Virus record (IMG/VR): IMGVR_UViG_3300046524_000002
Coordinates: 1-20,718 of that record
Length of the DNA: 20,718 nt
DNA from: a virus
Strand: one strand, 5' to 3'
A model generated the notes under the pieces. The model was given only the letters and a program-made list of their open reading frames with translations, was not told the DNA's origin and did no database searches. Within the stretch, counting starts at the first letter, position 1; every line of letters begins with the position of its first letter. Positions 14,477-20,718 of this stretch are shown here, piece by piece. The position numbers and the translations under genes were made by a program.

Positions 14477-16068
14477 CCGTTCATTGATCCTTGTACGGCG
14501 GCCTTGCCTGCCTCTGCGGCAACGGCTCCACCTGCCTTCTGTTGTTCGAGTTGCGCTTGCTGATCTATCGCGCGCTGCTGGTTCGCCCGCATCTCGTTCT
14601 GCGTGTACAGGAACTTGGTGTAGTCAACCTGTAGGTTCGTAGCGAGGTACGCAGCGAACTTCAGCGGATCGATTGCACCGAGCATGTTCTCCGGTACAGC
14701 CTTCAGCATACCGAGCGCGTTGATCCACTGTGCGACATTCTCTAACTCGCCTTGGCGAGAGAGGCTGTCCATACCAGTGATGATCTGCGGCACGATGCCG
14801 AGTTGCGTACCAGTGAAGCCGATATGATCGAGCGTGATGTACGCGGTCGGTCCTTGCCACTGCATAGCGAGACGTGAGTAGATGCCTCCGACAGACATCT
14901 CAAGCTCGTTGGCTTGGATGCGTATCTCTTCGGCAGTGACACGCTCAGCATCACGAGTGACGCCAGAGTTCAGTAGGAACGCCTGCGAGATTTGTTTCTC
15001 GTAGCGTTGTATCATCGTCACAATGAAGTTCGCGTCGTTCGACTTGTTCAACTGAACAGCGACGACATCGCCTTCCTTGCCGCTATGATACGATCCGGCT
15101 TCCGACTTGTTCAGCGCGTCAACGTCAACCATCGACGCGGGGTTCACGAGGAACTTGATGTCTCCCATGATACCAGCGAGGTTGATAAGCGACTGCGTAA
15201 GGACTTCGATGGCATGGAATGCGCCAGCGTAGTCTTCGACGATACCGCGTCCGTAGTCCTCACCGCGAACGAGTGTCCACGTCAGAGGTATCCACGGCAG
15301 AACATTCGCAGGCCACGAAGCTTCTTGTGCGGGGCTGATGTCCACGAAGCCAGCTTCCTGCTTCGCATGAAACTTGCCGTCGTCTTCTAGCTTGATGCGC
15401 GTGAACACGATCACGTCCGAAGTGTCTTCGTACTCCGGCGTCTGTGTCTGCTTGTTGGATCGAAGCTTCGTCTGTACGTCTGGATGGAACGTCTCGAATG
15501 CTTTGCACTCTCGCGTCATGATCTCGATGACAGTGCCGCTCAGGTCTCGCACAACGCAGTAGTCGCGTAGTGAGAATACTTGTGCGGGCTTACCCTTCGG
15601 ATGATACATTAGAGAGTTGCCTGTCGCGACGATCAACTGCGCAGCGAACGTAGCTTGCGGTCGATAGGCGACCATATCAAGATACTCCATCGCCTCGCGC
15701 TCAGTGCTGTTGAGTTCTTCCTCGATCTTCGTAGTGAGCGCAGCGAGTTCAGCGGGTTCAGCATCCGCAGACAGCGCCTTGATCTTCTTCATCTGCGCTG
15801 CGCCGAGCGTGAGCCGGAAGAACGGTCCTTGCGGACGGAAGAGTGTAGTGACAACCTTGTTCGACAGATGGTTCACGGCACGAGCGCCGAGGCTATCGTT
15901 GCTGAGTTGTCGTTCAGACGTGTCTGTAGTCGAAGTCGTGTCGGGGAAGATATGAGGTAACGTCCACCGGGCGTACTGCTCACTCCGCGTAATGAAGCTC
16001 GACTTCTTACCGTCTAAGTGATCCCACCTGTGTTGAAGTGTATCCTTCGGCGCAGTGGATGCAGTCAT
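14473..16068 (-). CDS. Head-tail connector / portal protein (T7 gp8-like), 531 aa
   Basis: The length equals the T7 family norm (536 aa). Characteristic segments are present: HRWDHLDGKKSSFITRSEQY and YARWTLPHIFP near the N-terminus, GARAVNHLSNKVVTTLFRP, PFFRL, YLDMVAYRPQATFAAQLIV, GNSLMYHPKG, the crown/stem region with ITRDAERVTAEEIRIQANEL, and a Gln/Ala-rich C-terminus. Twelve subunits form the ring through which DNA is packaged and ejected. The ATG (16066-16068) overlaps the stop of the small upstream gene as TAATG with a weak Shine-Dalgarno sequence, so it is probably coupled. The 3' end overlaps scaffold by four bases. Confidence 0.95.
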   Translation of the reverse strand: MTASTAPKDTLQHRWDHLDGKKSSFITRSEQYARWTLPHIFPDTTSTTDTSERQLSNDSLGARAVNHLSNKVVTTLFRPQGPFFRLTLGAAQMKKIKALSADAEPAELAALTTKIEEELNSTEREAMEYLDMVAYRPQATFAAQLIVATGNSLMYHPKGKPAQVFSLRDYCVVRDLSGTVIEIMTRECKAFETFHPDVQTKLRSNKQTQTPEYEDTSDVIVFTRIKLEDDGKFHAKQEAGFVDISPAQEASWPANVLPWIPLTWTLVRGEDYGRGIVEDYAGAFHAIEVLTQSLINLAGIMGDIKFLVNPASMVDVDALNKSEAGSYHSGKEGDVVAVQLNKSNDANFIVTMIQRYEKQISQAFLLNSGVTRDAERVTAEEIRIQANELEMSVGGIYSRLAMQWQGPTAYITLDHIGFTGTQLGIVPQIITGMDSLSRQGELENVAQWINALGMLKAVPENMLGAIDPLKFAAYLATNLQVDYTKFLYTQNEMRANQQRAIDQQAQLEQQKAGGAVAAEAGKAAVQGSMNG

Positions 16069-16334
16069 TACAGACCTAGACCACCACGACCAAGACCGCC
16101 GAGCGGCTTGCCGGTGACACGCTTCGTGGTGAAGCCGTCGTACTCCGGCGTGGGCAGAGCACTGTTCTTGGCTGTGCCATCACCGATGCGGACTTCAGCA
16201 TCAGGGTCGCGCGCAGCAGATGGAGGACGTGCAGGGATAACGGGCGGAGGCGGTGGTGGAGCGTCGTTACCGCCACCGAACAGCGCAGCGCCGCCCGCTA
16301 GGGCAGTCAATCCCAGTGTAATTGGGTCGCACAA
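16068..16334 (-). CDS. Small Pro/Gly-rich MCDP protein upstream of the portal, 88 aa
   Basis: The protein begins MCDPITLGLTALAGGAALFGGG, a short N-terminal hydrophobic Gly/Ala stretch, followed by a run of six prolines (residues about 26-31), a charged middle and a Gly-rich end (PLGGLGRGGLGL). Small proteins starting MC and carrying such a stretch are common just before the portal or among structural genes in T7-supergroup phages, but I do not know a proven function; a minor virion component is likely. The start is TTG (16332-16334) with AGGA nine bases upstream, two bases after the preceding stop; no ATG is available. Its stop overlaps the portal ATG, so it may set portal translation by coupling. 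Confidence 0.75.
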   Translation of the reverse strand: MCDPITLGLTALAGGAALFGGGNDAPPPPPPVIPARPPSAARDPDAEVRIGDGTAKNSALPTPEYDGFTTKRVTGKPLGGLGRGGLGL

Positions 16335-16335
16335 A

Positions 16336-16779
16336 TTAGTTTATCCTTTTAGATACGGTGTTGGCCTCGCGCGTGTAGCCAAGCCGTTCGTACAGTCTCA
16401 GTGTCCTCTCTGCGTCAACGAGTGTGCTCGTGCCCGCGCGTACATGAATACAATCCAGACGCATTGCTGCGCTCTCGAATTGCTTTATGAGGCGGGGTGC
16501 GAGTGTAGTACCGCGATGTTCAGGGAGGATGTAGAGCAAGAGTTCGTAGGCGTTGAGTTCACTGTCGAACCAAGTGCGGTTCGCAATGCCAAACATAAAG
16601 CCTCGAAGATCAACGTCGATGTACCCAATGAATGCGGGCTGCTCGATCATGGACGTGAGTGTAGTACGAACGTAGTTTGGGTCGGGCCTTACCTTGGAGT
16701 AGTGCGGGCTTTCGACATGCAACGCGAGAAGCATCTCAATAATCAGCCCGACATCATCGGTTCTGATCGGTCGAAGCAT
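16336..16779 (-). CDS. GNAT-like N-acetyltransferase, 147 aa
   Basis: Domain length and pattern fit the GNAT superfamily, acetyl-CoA dependent transferases. N-terminal LRPIRTDDV is the usual beta-1/alpha-1 entry; FIGYIDVDLRGFMFGIAN is the central beta hairpin; LLYILPEHRGTTLAPRLI (residues 81-98) is motif A, where acetyl-CoA pyrophosphate binds; TLRLYERLGYT (127-136) is the typical C-terminal motif. Motif A reads R-G-T-T-L-A instead of R-G-x-G-x-A, a loosened loop also seen in phage members, so activity is likely but unproven. I place the start at ATG 16779, four bases after AGGAG and overlapping the upstream stop as TGATG; a GTG one codon earlier is too close to the Shine-Dalgarno sequence. 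Substrate unknown; modification of a host or virion protein is possible. Confidence 0.85.
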   Translation of the reverse strand: MLRPIRTDDVGLIIEMLLALHVESPHYSKVRPDPNYVRTTLTSMIEQPAFIGYIDVDLRGFMFGIANRTWFDSELNAYELLLYILPEHRGTTLAPRLIKQFESAAMRLDCIHVRAGTSTLVDAERTLRLYERLGYTREANTVSKRIN

Positions 16780-17033
16780 CACTCTCCTAGTTTTACGATG
16801 GCTCCGGTGTTCGTTCGAGTGTCACGGAGCGCAGACGCTTCACCAGTTAAGGTGCGTCCACGTAGCGCGTGGTACTTGATCCACTCGATGACCTTCTGTT
16901 CTCCCACGGACTGCATCAGAGCATCCCGTTCAAAGCCCGGCCCAACCTCGAAAGGTCGGAACGCATTGCAAAGAACCTTGATGAACTCTTCGGATACAGG
17001 GGGGACTGCGACCGCGCCTACGAAGGTCGGCAC
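16779..17033 (-). CDS. Conserved-type phage hypothetical protein, 84 aa
   Basis: The sequence runs MPTFVGAVAVPPVSEEFIKV, then FEVGPGFERDALMQSVGEQK and VIEWIKYHAL. The pattern of a short helix with EEF, a PG.x.RD...M...G.Q.VI..I core and a charged tail resembles small uncharacterised proteins that I recall next to the portal in many podoviruses; no function is known to me. The start is GTG (17031-17033), overlapping the upstream small gene by 16 bases; the next Met (residue 40) would remove half the protein. Its stop is shared with the start of the acetyltransferase (TGATG), so both are read from one message. Confidence 0.7.
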   Translation of the reverse strand: MPTFVGAVAVPPVSEEFIKVLCNAFRPFEVGPGFERDALMQSVGEQKVIEWIKYHALRGRTLTGEASALRDTRTNTGAIVKLGE

Positions 17034-17173
17034 GGTGCGTGAAGCGTGATCGCCTCGAAGAGACCAGCCTCGCGCAGAAACGTGTCGAGTGTTTCCGGCA
17101 AAGGCTGATCTCTTGCGACGAACCTAATCGCTTCCTCTAGTTTGTCCTCGTCGGACAATTCAGCGTAGCTCAA
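17018..17173 (-). CDS. Small hypothetical protein, 51 aa, TTG start, first gene after the RNA polymerase
   Basis: Reading from TTG at 17171-17173 gives LSYAELSDEDKLEEAIRFVA, then RDQPLPETLDTFLREAGLFE and AITLHAPCRPS, ending at TAG (17018-17020). AGGA lies seven bases before the TTG. The acidic, helix-like sequence and its position as first gene of the late block, 26 bases after a predicted promoter start, support a real gene. It overlaps the next gene by 16 bases. I recognise no family. Confidence 0.62.
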   Translation of the reverse strand: MSYAELSDEDKLEEAIRFVARDQPLPETLDTFLREAGLFEAITLHAPCRPS

Positions 17174-17180
17174 TGGTTTT

Positions 17181-17206
17181 CCTATTAGCGGCTATTATCT
17201 AATAGG
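17181..17206. repeat. 8-bp perfect inverted repeat joining promoter core and ribosome-binding site
   Basis: CCTATTAG (17181-17188) and CTAATAGG (17199-17206) are exact reverse complements separated by ten bases. One arm is part of the promoter-like core; the other contains the AGG of the Shine-Dalgarno sequence of the 51-aa gene. A further inverted pair, GGCTA/TAGCC on the minus strand, lies around the core. Confidence 0.65.
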
Positions 17207-17216
17207 GAGGGAACTA
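17194..17216 (-). promoter_or_regulatory. Predicted phage RNA polymerase promoter at the end of the RNA polymerase gene
   Basis: The minus strand reads TTCCCTCCCTATTAGATAATAG; the 12-base core (17210 to 17199) is identical to the capsid and fibre sites, while the downstream bases (ATAATAG rather than GAGATACA) differ. It begins at the RNA polymerase stop codon (17214-17216) and would start transcription of the whole virion block, about 26 bases before the first small gene. Inferred promoter. Confidence 0.6.
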
Positions 17217-19646
17217 GCCAAAGAAGTACAGCGAACGCTTCACGTCTTGGATGTCGAGCGAGCCATACGCGGGAAGCGGCTCAAGCTCGTACTCAGTATC
17301 CTTGTACTGCTCAGCGAGTGCTTGCAGTGGATCGTGGTCGGAATACAGCGCCACGAAAGTCTCTCGGATGATCTCGCCCAGTCGTTCAGTGTCTGCGGCA
17401 TGTGTGCCGAAGTCATCATGAATGAACGCTAACGGTGCGATACCTTCCGCCTTGCATTGTCGAACTACCGCGCGCATGTGCGCCGCGTCTTGTGAGTGAA
17501 CGAAGTTAGGTGCGACGCCGTTGCGCTGTCTGTTGCGGTCGATGTCGTCGGTGAAGTTTCCAACTCGTAGCTGGAAGCGTCCACCTAGCTGCGTCTCGAT
17601 CTTCGTCGAGTTGATGACACGAGTGCCCATGTAGATCGGGAAGCCATCGTAGGCTGTCCATGTGATAGGCTCGTTCTCTTTGCTCAAGACACTTGCTGCG
17701 CGCTGTAGCCACTTCATTGCGTCACGCGCAGCGACGACAACCTCTCCGATGCTCTCCCACATATACGGGGTAAGCCAGCACGACGCTTTGAAGTTGCCAT
17801 CGAAGTGCTCGCGGTCTGTCGTCATGACGTACTCGAAGATGTACTTCGTGCATGACTGCCGCGTCGATCCGTACGGCAATGTCATCACCGGCCGCTTGGC
17901 TAACTTCCTTGGTATGGTTCCTTCACCGTGCTTCTCAATATATGAACGCCAGCCATCACTGAACGGATCATCTGAAGATTGCGTTCGTAGTTTTCCAGTG
18001 CAGACTTTAGCGACTGCTGTGTAGATGTCAGCGGGTACGGCAGCAGGTACAAGGTTCGTGTAAGTCCCTCCGACGTTATCGCGGAGCATGGCGCTGAAGT
18101 GTTGCAGCCCGTTGCACGTACCGTCTCGACCAACTGGGATGTGGGATACGAAGTCCCCGATGTCACGTCCTAGTGCCTCCAATGCTAATGCGTCTCTGTA
18201 CTCGAACAGCCACGCTAGGAATTGCCACGGCTTGTCCGCATTGCCCCACACGTCAGTATGAGACATCGGATCGTTCGCCGCTCGCAGGAAGAACTCCTGC
18301 TGTTCGTCAACCCACTTCACGCGGTCGTCGTAGCTTACCTTGTCGTGACCGAAGCGGTTCGCACCGTTCACCCGATGCCAGTACCATCCCGTAGCGCCCA
18401 GTGCTTTACTCTCGCGTGGTCGTAGTAGTCCCTTGGCAATGTCTGCGCCTTGTGGGTTGAAGCCGCTCGTCGTCGGGTAAGCTCGTCCTCTGCTGTCGTA
18501 GTACCACACGTACCAGAAGCGATCATACTGAGTGTACTCGCTTGCGAGCCGGATGATGCGGCTGATCTGGAACGACTTGCTGCGCCGTTCCTTTTCCTGC
18601 GTGTGGATTTCAGCGGCTTCATGTTTCCAGTCCGTGAGTTGTTCTTCCTCCGCCTCCGTAAGCTCCGTGCCTTTGGCGAACGGGCTTGGCGGAATAGTCA
18701 GAGGTTCTTTCGGAGGCATACCGATTGTGAGGTTCGCGTTCCAGCACGCAGTCACGACTGCAAGTATCTCCGTGTTAACTTCCCACGGTACAGCTTGCAG
18801 AGCGTTCAGCGCCTCCATGGCGAACGACAAGTCACCGGCCTGTACGTGCTGGCGATGTCGCTTGCCGCTCGTCTTAATCATCGGCGTAGCCTGCCGAAGT
18901 TCAGGACTGTAGTAGCCTCCCTGATTGAGACCAGTCCAATCGTCCGGTGGAATGATGCACGGCATCTTGTCGGGGAACAGAAACTTGCTGAACTCCTTGT
19001 GCTCGTCGATCCACTTCTTTGCGCTGTCGGTCGGCACCAGCAGCGTACGGGTCTTGCCGTGCTGGTTGAACTGCCGCTTCTCGATCAGGTCGGTGTTCGT
19101 CAGGATCACGTCCACCAGCTTCATGCCGACTTCCGCACGCTCCGATACCGTCCACTCTATCCACTCGTCCTGCATCTCGTTCGCTTTGTGCGTCAGCACT
19201 CGATGCATGAACCTGTAGTCCTTCGTGCCCTTGCGCTTGAAGTCCTTCTTGATCGCGTCGTAGTAGTCGCCGTGCATCTCTTGGAAACGGGAGAACCGAA
19301 CCTCGTCCTCAACCATCCTGCCGATGCGTGTAGCGAGGCCCGCCAGCGGTGCCTCGTGAGTGAACGAATTGAACACAGCCTGCATCGCAAGATACATCGC
19401 CTTGTCGGGCGAGGCTCTGTGTAAGAGCGTCCTGATCTTGCCGTGCTTACCCGGCCGATTGGTAGTAACGAAAGAAGTCAGCGCCTCGATCAGAGGCAGC
19501 ATGAACTCCTGTAACAGCCTCTGTGCGTATGCAGTCTCTGCACCCCGCCCGGCTTCTTCTGCTTCCTTTGTTGCACGCTCGAAAGTCTCAGCACCTTTGA
19601 AGACCATCGTACGTTCGAGTTCTAGCTGACTGTCTATCGTCTGCAT
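17214..19646 (-). CDS. T7-type single-subunit DNA-directed RNA polymerase, 810 aa
   Basis: All catalytic residues of the T7 family are present: D508 in GRDGTCNGLQHFSAMLRD (T7 D537), R580, K584 and Y592 in PRKLAKRPVMTLPYG (T7 R627, K631, Y639), and H743-D744 in FIHDDFGTH (T7 H811-D812). The N-terminal domain begins with LELERTMVFKGAETFERA and the C-terminus is LYFFG, compared with FAFA in T7. The region matching the promoter specificity loop (about 689-707, GRFQLRVGNFTDDIDRNRQR, before GVAPNFVHSQDAAH) is about three residues shorter than in T7, so it should read a different promoter. The ATG follows the endonuclease stop by one base; the Shine-Dalgarno sequence is weak. Placement after the replication genes, directly before virion genes, is the phiKMV-like order, which implies that host polymerase transcribes a large early region first. 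Confidence 0.97.
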   Translation of the reverse strand: MQTIDSQLELERTMVFKGAETFERATKEAEEAGRGAETAYAQRLLQEFMLPLIEALTSFVTTNRPGKHGKIRTLLHRASPDKAMYLAMQAVFNSFTHEAPLAGLATRIGRMVEDEVRFSRFQEMHGDYYDAIKKDFKRKGTKDYRFMHRVLTHKANEMQDEWIEWTVSERAEVGMKLVDVILTNTDLIEKRQFNQHGKTRTLLVPTDSAKKWIDEHKEFSKFLFPDKMPCIIPPDDWTGLNQGGYYSPELRQATPMIKTSGKRHRQHVQAGDLSFAMEALNALQAVPWEVNTEILAVVTACWNANLTIGMPPKEPLTIPPSPFAKGTELTEAEEEQLTDWKHEAAEIHTQEKERRSKSFQISRIIRLASEYTQYDRFWYVWYYDSRGRAYPTTSGFNPQGADIAKGLLRPRESKALGATGWYWHRVNGANRFGHDKVSYDDRVKWVDEQQEFFLRAANDPMSHTDVWGNADKPWQFLAWLFEYRDALALEALGRDIGDFVSHIPVGRDGTCNGLQHFSAMLRDNVGGTYTNLVPAAVPADIYTAVAKVCTGKLRTQSSDDPFSDGWRSYIEKHGEGTIPRKLAKRPVMTLPYGSTRQSCTKYIFEYVMTTDREHFDGNFKASCWLTPYMWESIGEVVVAARDAMKWLQRAASVLSKENEPITWTAYDGFPIYMGTRVINSTKIETQLGGRFQLRVGNFTDDIDRNRQRNGVAPNFVHSQDAAHMRAVVRQCKAEGIAPLAFIHDDFGTHAADTERLGEIIRETFVALYSDHDPLQALAEQYKDTEYELEPLPAYGSLDIQDVKRSLYFFG

Positions 19647-19647
19647 T

Positions 19648-20046
19648 TCAATGCGTCGTTTCTTTCAACTTGGCGCGTCTCTTGCGAGCCTTCGCATTAG
19701 TAGCGATGCGCTTTTCGTCCACAGTCTTGTGGAGAGGATGATAAAGACCAGTGTTATCGGTCTCGTGCTTAATCCAATACAGGATCACTTGTCCCAAGTA
19801 GTCCTTGGTAGTGAGTGTACGTTTCGCTCTGTTCGCTAGATTGTATATCTTCCCTTCGATACCGTTACAGTTACGGCACAGTACACCCCGGATCAGTCCG
19901 GTCTTGTGGTTGTGGTCAAGGCACGCAGTCGCCATTGTCAACTGCTCTGGACAGAGACAGCACTTGTGATGCTGTCTCTGTAGTAGAGCCGCTTTGACTA
20001 TCGGTATCTCTGCTGCCTTTATCCTACGACGTGGTTCCAACGTCAT
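19648..20046 (-). CDS. Endonuclease VII-type HNH nuclease, 132 aa
   Basis: It has the full signature of the recombination endonuclease VII family: zinc ligands C29/C32 and C57/C60 around the catalytic D44-H45-N46-H47 in CLDHNHKTG, followed by IRGVLCRNCNGIEGK. Such enzymes resolve branched DNA before packaging; T7 uses an unrelated enzyme (gp3), while phiKMV-like phages carry this type between the exonuclease and the RNA polymerase, as here. I chose ATG at 20044-20046 (MTLEPRRRIKAAEIP). A TTG 54 bases upstream is in frame but would add a low-complexity STTTSS stretch and overlap the neighbour further; neither start has a clear Shine-Dalgarno sequence. The tail is Lys/Arg-rich (NAKARKRRAKLKE), suiting DNA binding. 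Confidence 0.88.
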   Translation of the reverse strand: MTLEPRRRIKAAEIPIVKAALLQRQHHKCCLCPEQLTMATACLDHNHKTGLIRGVLCRNCNGIEGKIYNLANRAKRTLTTKDYLGQVILYWIKHETDNTGLYHPLHKTVDEKRIATNAKARKRRAKLKETTH

Positions 20047-20239
20047 AGGAACGATGCTTGATGTAGTGGTCGATCCACCACTTAGGCGCACTGATACCAA
20101 TACTATTCAGTGCGCGGCGTATCTGTCGCCTGACCCTTCGCCTGTCCACGTTTCCCGTAAACCTAAACTGCGAATGGTTCCGTCTATTCTCAGCGTCCAG
20201 CCAAGGTATCAACACGAGTCTGCCGTTGCAATACCGCAT
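20024..20239 (-). CDS. Small basic hypothetical protein, 71 aa
   Basis: The ATG (20237-20239) follows the exonuclease stop directly (TAAATG) and the end overlaps the endonuclease start by 23 bases, so it fills the gap of about 190 bases between them. The protein is strongly basic (RFTGNVDRRRVRRQIRRALN, then KWWIDHYIKHR), consistent with nucleic-acid contact, but no known motif is present. There is no good Shine-Dalgarno sequence; coupling to the exonuclease is possible. It could also be chance coding. Confidence 0.55.
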   Translation of the reverse strand: MRYCNGRLVLIPWLDAENRRNHSQFRFTGNVDRRRVRRQIRRALNSIGISAPKWWIDHYIKHRSYDVGTTS

Positions 20240-20718
20240 TTACGCTGCGCACCGTCGCCAATAGTTTAATACACAGTTCGGGTCCGTAGTGTGCTTTCGC
20301 ATCCACAGTAGCTGACCTTCAGAGGCGAAGGCTTTGCCCCACGGCACAGGATCACCAGTCTTATGATGAACGAAGCCCGTAGTTTCCCCGTAACGCTTAT
20401 ACAATCCCTTGATCGTAGCGAACGCCTGTCCTTCCTGTTCGAGCATGTCAAGTATCAGGATTGCCGTAGCAGGTCCGCATGGACCGTCCTTGCGTTCCTT
20501 AAGCGAAGCGCGTGCCTTCTCCTTCTTCTCGTCGGATGCAGTCTCGTCTGCGAGTATCGCCACGGCCTTGTCTGTCGCCTTCGTCGGCTTGATGAAGTTC
20601 ATGACGTGGCCGGGGATCGCCGGGATGCCGCTGATGTTGTCGGCTGTGTCACCGATCAGCATCTGCGCCCAAAAGAACTTGTGGCCGTAGCCCTTGAGTT
20701 GCTTCGTGACGCCGCTTG
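20240..20718 (-). CDS. 5'-3' exonuclease (T7 gp6 / FEN-like), C-terminal 158 residues; start outside window
   Basis: The frame stays open to the right edge, where it reads SGVTKQLKGYGHKFFWAQ before MLIGDTADNISGIPAIPG, so the apparent internal Met is not the start. The GDTADNISGIPAIPG segment is the metal-binding plus helix-turn-helix region of the FEN/5'-nuclease family, and the following FIKPTKATDKAVAIL and WRRCAA end fit a phage exonuclease of the T7 gp6 class. In T7 this enzyme removes RNA primers, degrades host DNA and takes part in recombination. Downstream genes follow without a gap, suggesting one replication operon. Confidence 0.88.
   Translation of the reverse strand, partial: SGVTKQLKGYGHKFFWAQMLIGDTADNISGIPAIPGHVMNFIKPTKATDKAVAILADETASDEKKEKARASLKERKDGPCGPATAILILDMLEQEGQAFATIKGLYKRYGETTGFVHHKTGDPVPWGKAFASEGQLLWMRKHTTDPNCVLNYWRRCAA

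Noticed and set aside
16018-17049. 343-codon plus-strand open frame over the small late genes
   Set aside because: It crosses several minus-strand genes with good starts and overlaps; composition is shadow-like and no Shine-Dalgarno-led start or motif is visible.
18450-19424. 324-codon plus-strand frame opposite the RNA polymerase
   Set aside because: It is antisense to strongly conserved polymerase sequence, with no motif or regulatory signal of its own.
20047-20100. N-terminal extension of the endonuclease to a TTG at 20100
   Set aside because: The added 18 residues are low-complexity (GGSTTTSS), no Shine-Dalgarno sequence precedes the TTG and the overlap with the 71-aa frame would grow to 77 bases. 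It cannot be excluded completely.
1-20718. Prophage, defence island or other accessory system
   Set aside because: No integrase, repressor, attachment site, restriction enzyme, toxin or CRISPR repeat was seen; gene order is a continuous lytic-phage late region.

Overview
This window is the late half of a tailed-phage genome of the T7 supergroup (Autographiviridae, short-tailed podovirus). Every convincing gene lies on the minus strand, so transcription and gene order run from the right end of the window to the left. Both ends cut genes: a 5'-3' exonuclease at the right and a tail fibre/tailspike at the left. No tRNA, IS element, CRISPR array, integrase or other prophage-type gene is visible. 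I cannot name the host from the sequence.

From right to left: (1) the end of the DNA-metabolism module, with the exonuclease C-terminus, a small basic hypothetical protein and an endonuclease VII-type HNH nuclease; (2) an 810-residue single-subunit RNA polymerase of the T7 family, with all its catalytic residues, placed directly before the virion genes as in phiKMV-like phages rather than at the early end as in T7; (3) four small genes (51-aa hypothetical, 84-aa hypothetical, GNAT-like acetyltransferase, 88-aa MCDP protein); (4) the head genes: portal, scaffold and major capsid, followed by a strong intrinsic terminator; (5) tail tubular proteins A and B; (6) three internal virion (ejection) proteins comparable to T7 gp14, gp15 and gp16, the middle one carrying a SleB-type cell-wall hydrolase domain; (7) the N-terminal 497 residues of a tail fibre with a T7 gp17-like virion-anchoring head, an Ala-rich coiled-coil stretch and the start of a pectate-lyase-like beta-helix. 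Terminase and lysis genes would lie beyond the left edge.

The genes are packed tightly, with many ATGA or TAATG overlaps. The few real gaps hold regulatory structure. A 12-base motif, CCTCCCTATTAG on the minus strand, occurs three times: at the end of the RNA polymerase gene, before the capsid gene and before the tail fibre gene. A diverged fourth copy sits directly at the capsid ribosome-binding site. The motif resembles the core of the T7 promoter and is most likely the promoter of the encoded polymerase.

All three exact copies lie inside inverted repeats. At the fibre gene, and to a lesser degree after the polymerase gene, the half of the repeat upstream of the predicted transcription start pairs with the start codon or ribosome-binding site of the next gene. 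Read-through mRNA would then hide the start while mRNA from the local promoter would leave it open. This promoter/RBS-masking arrangement is the most unusual feature I see here; it is inferred and untested.
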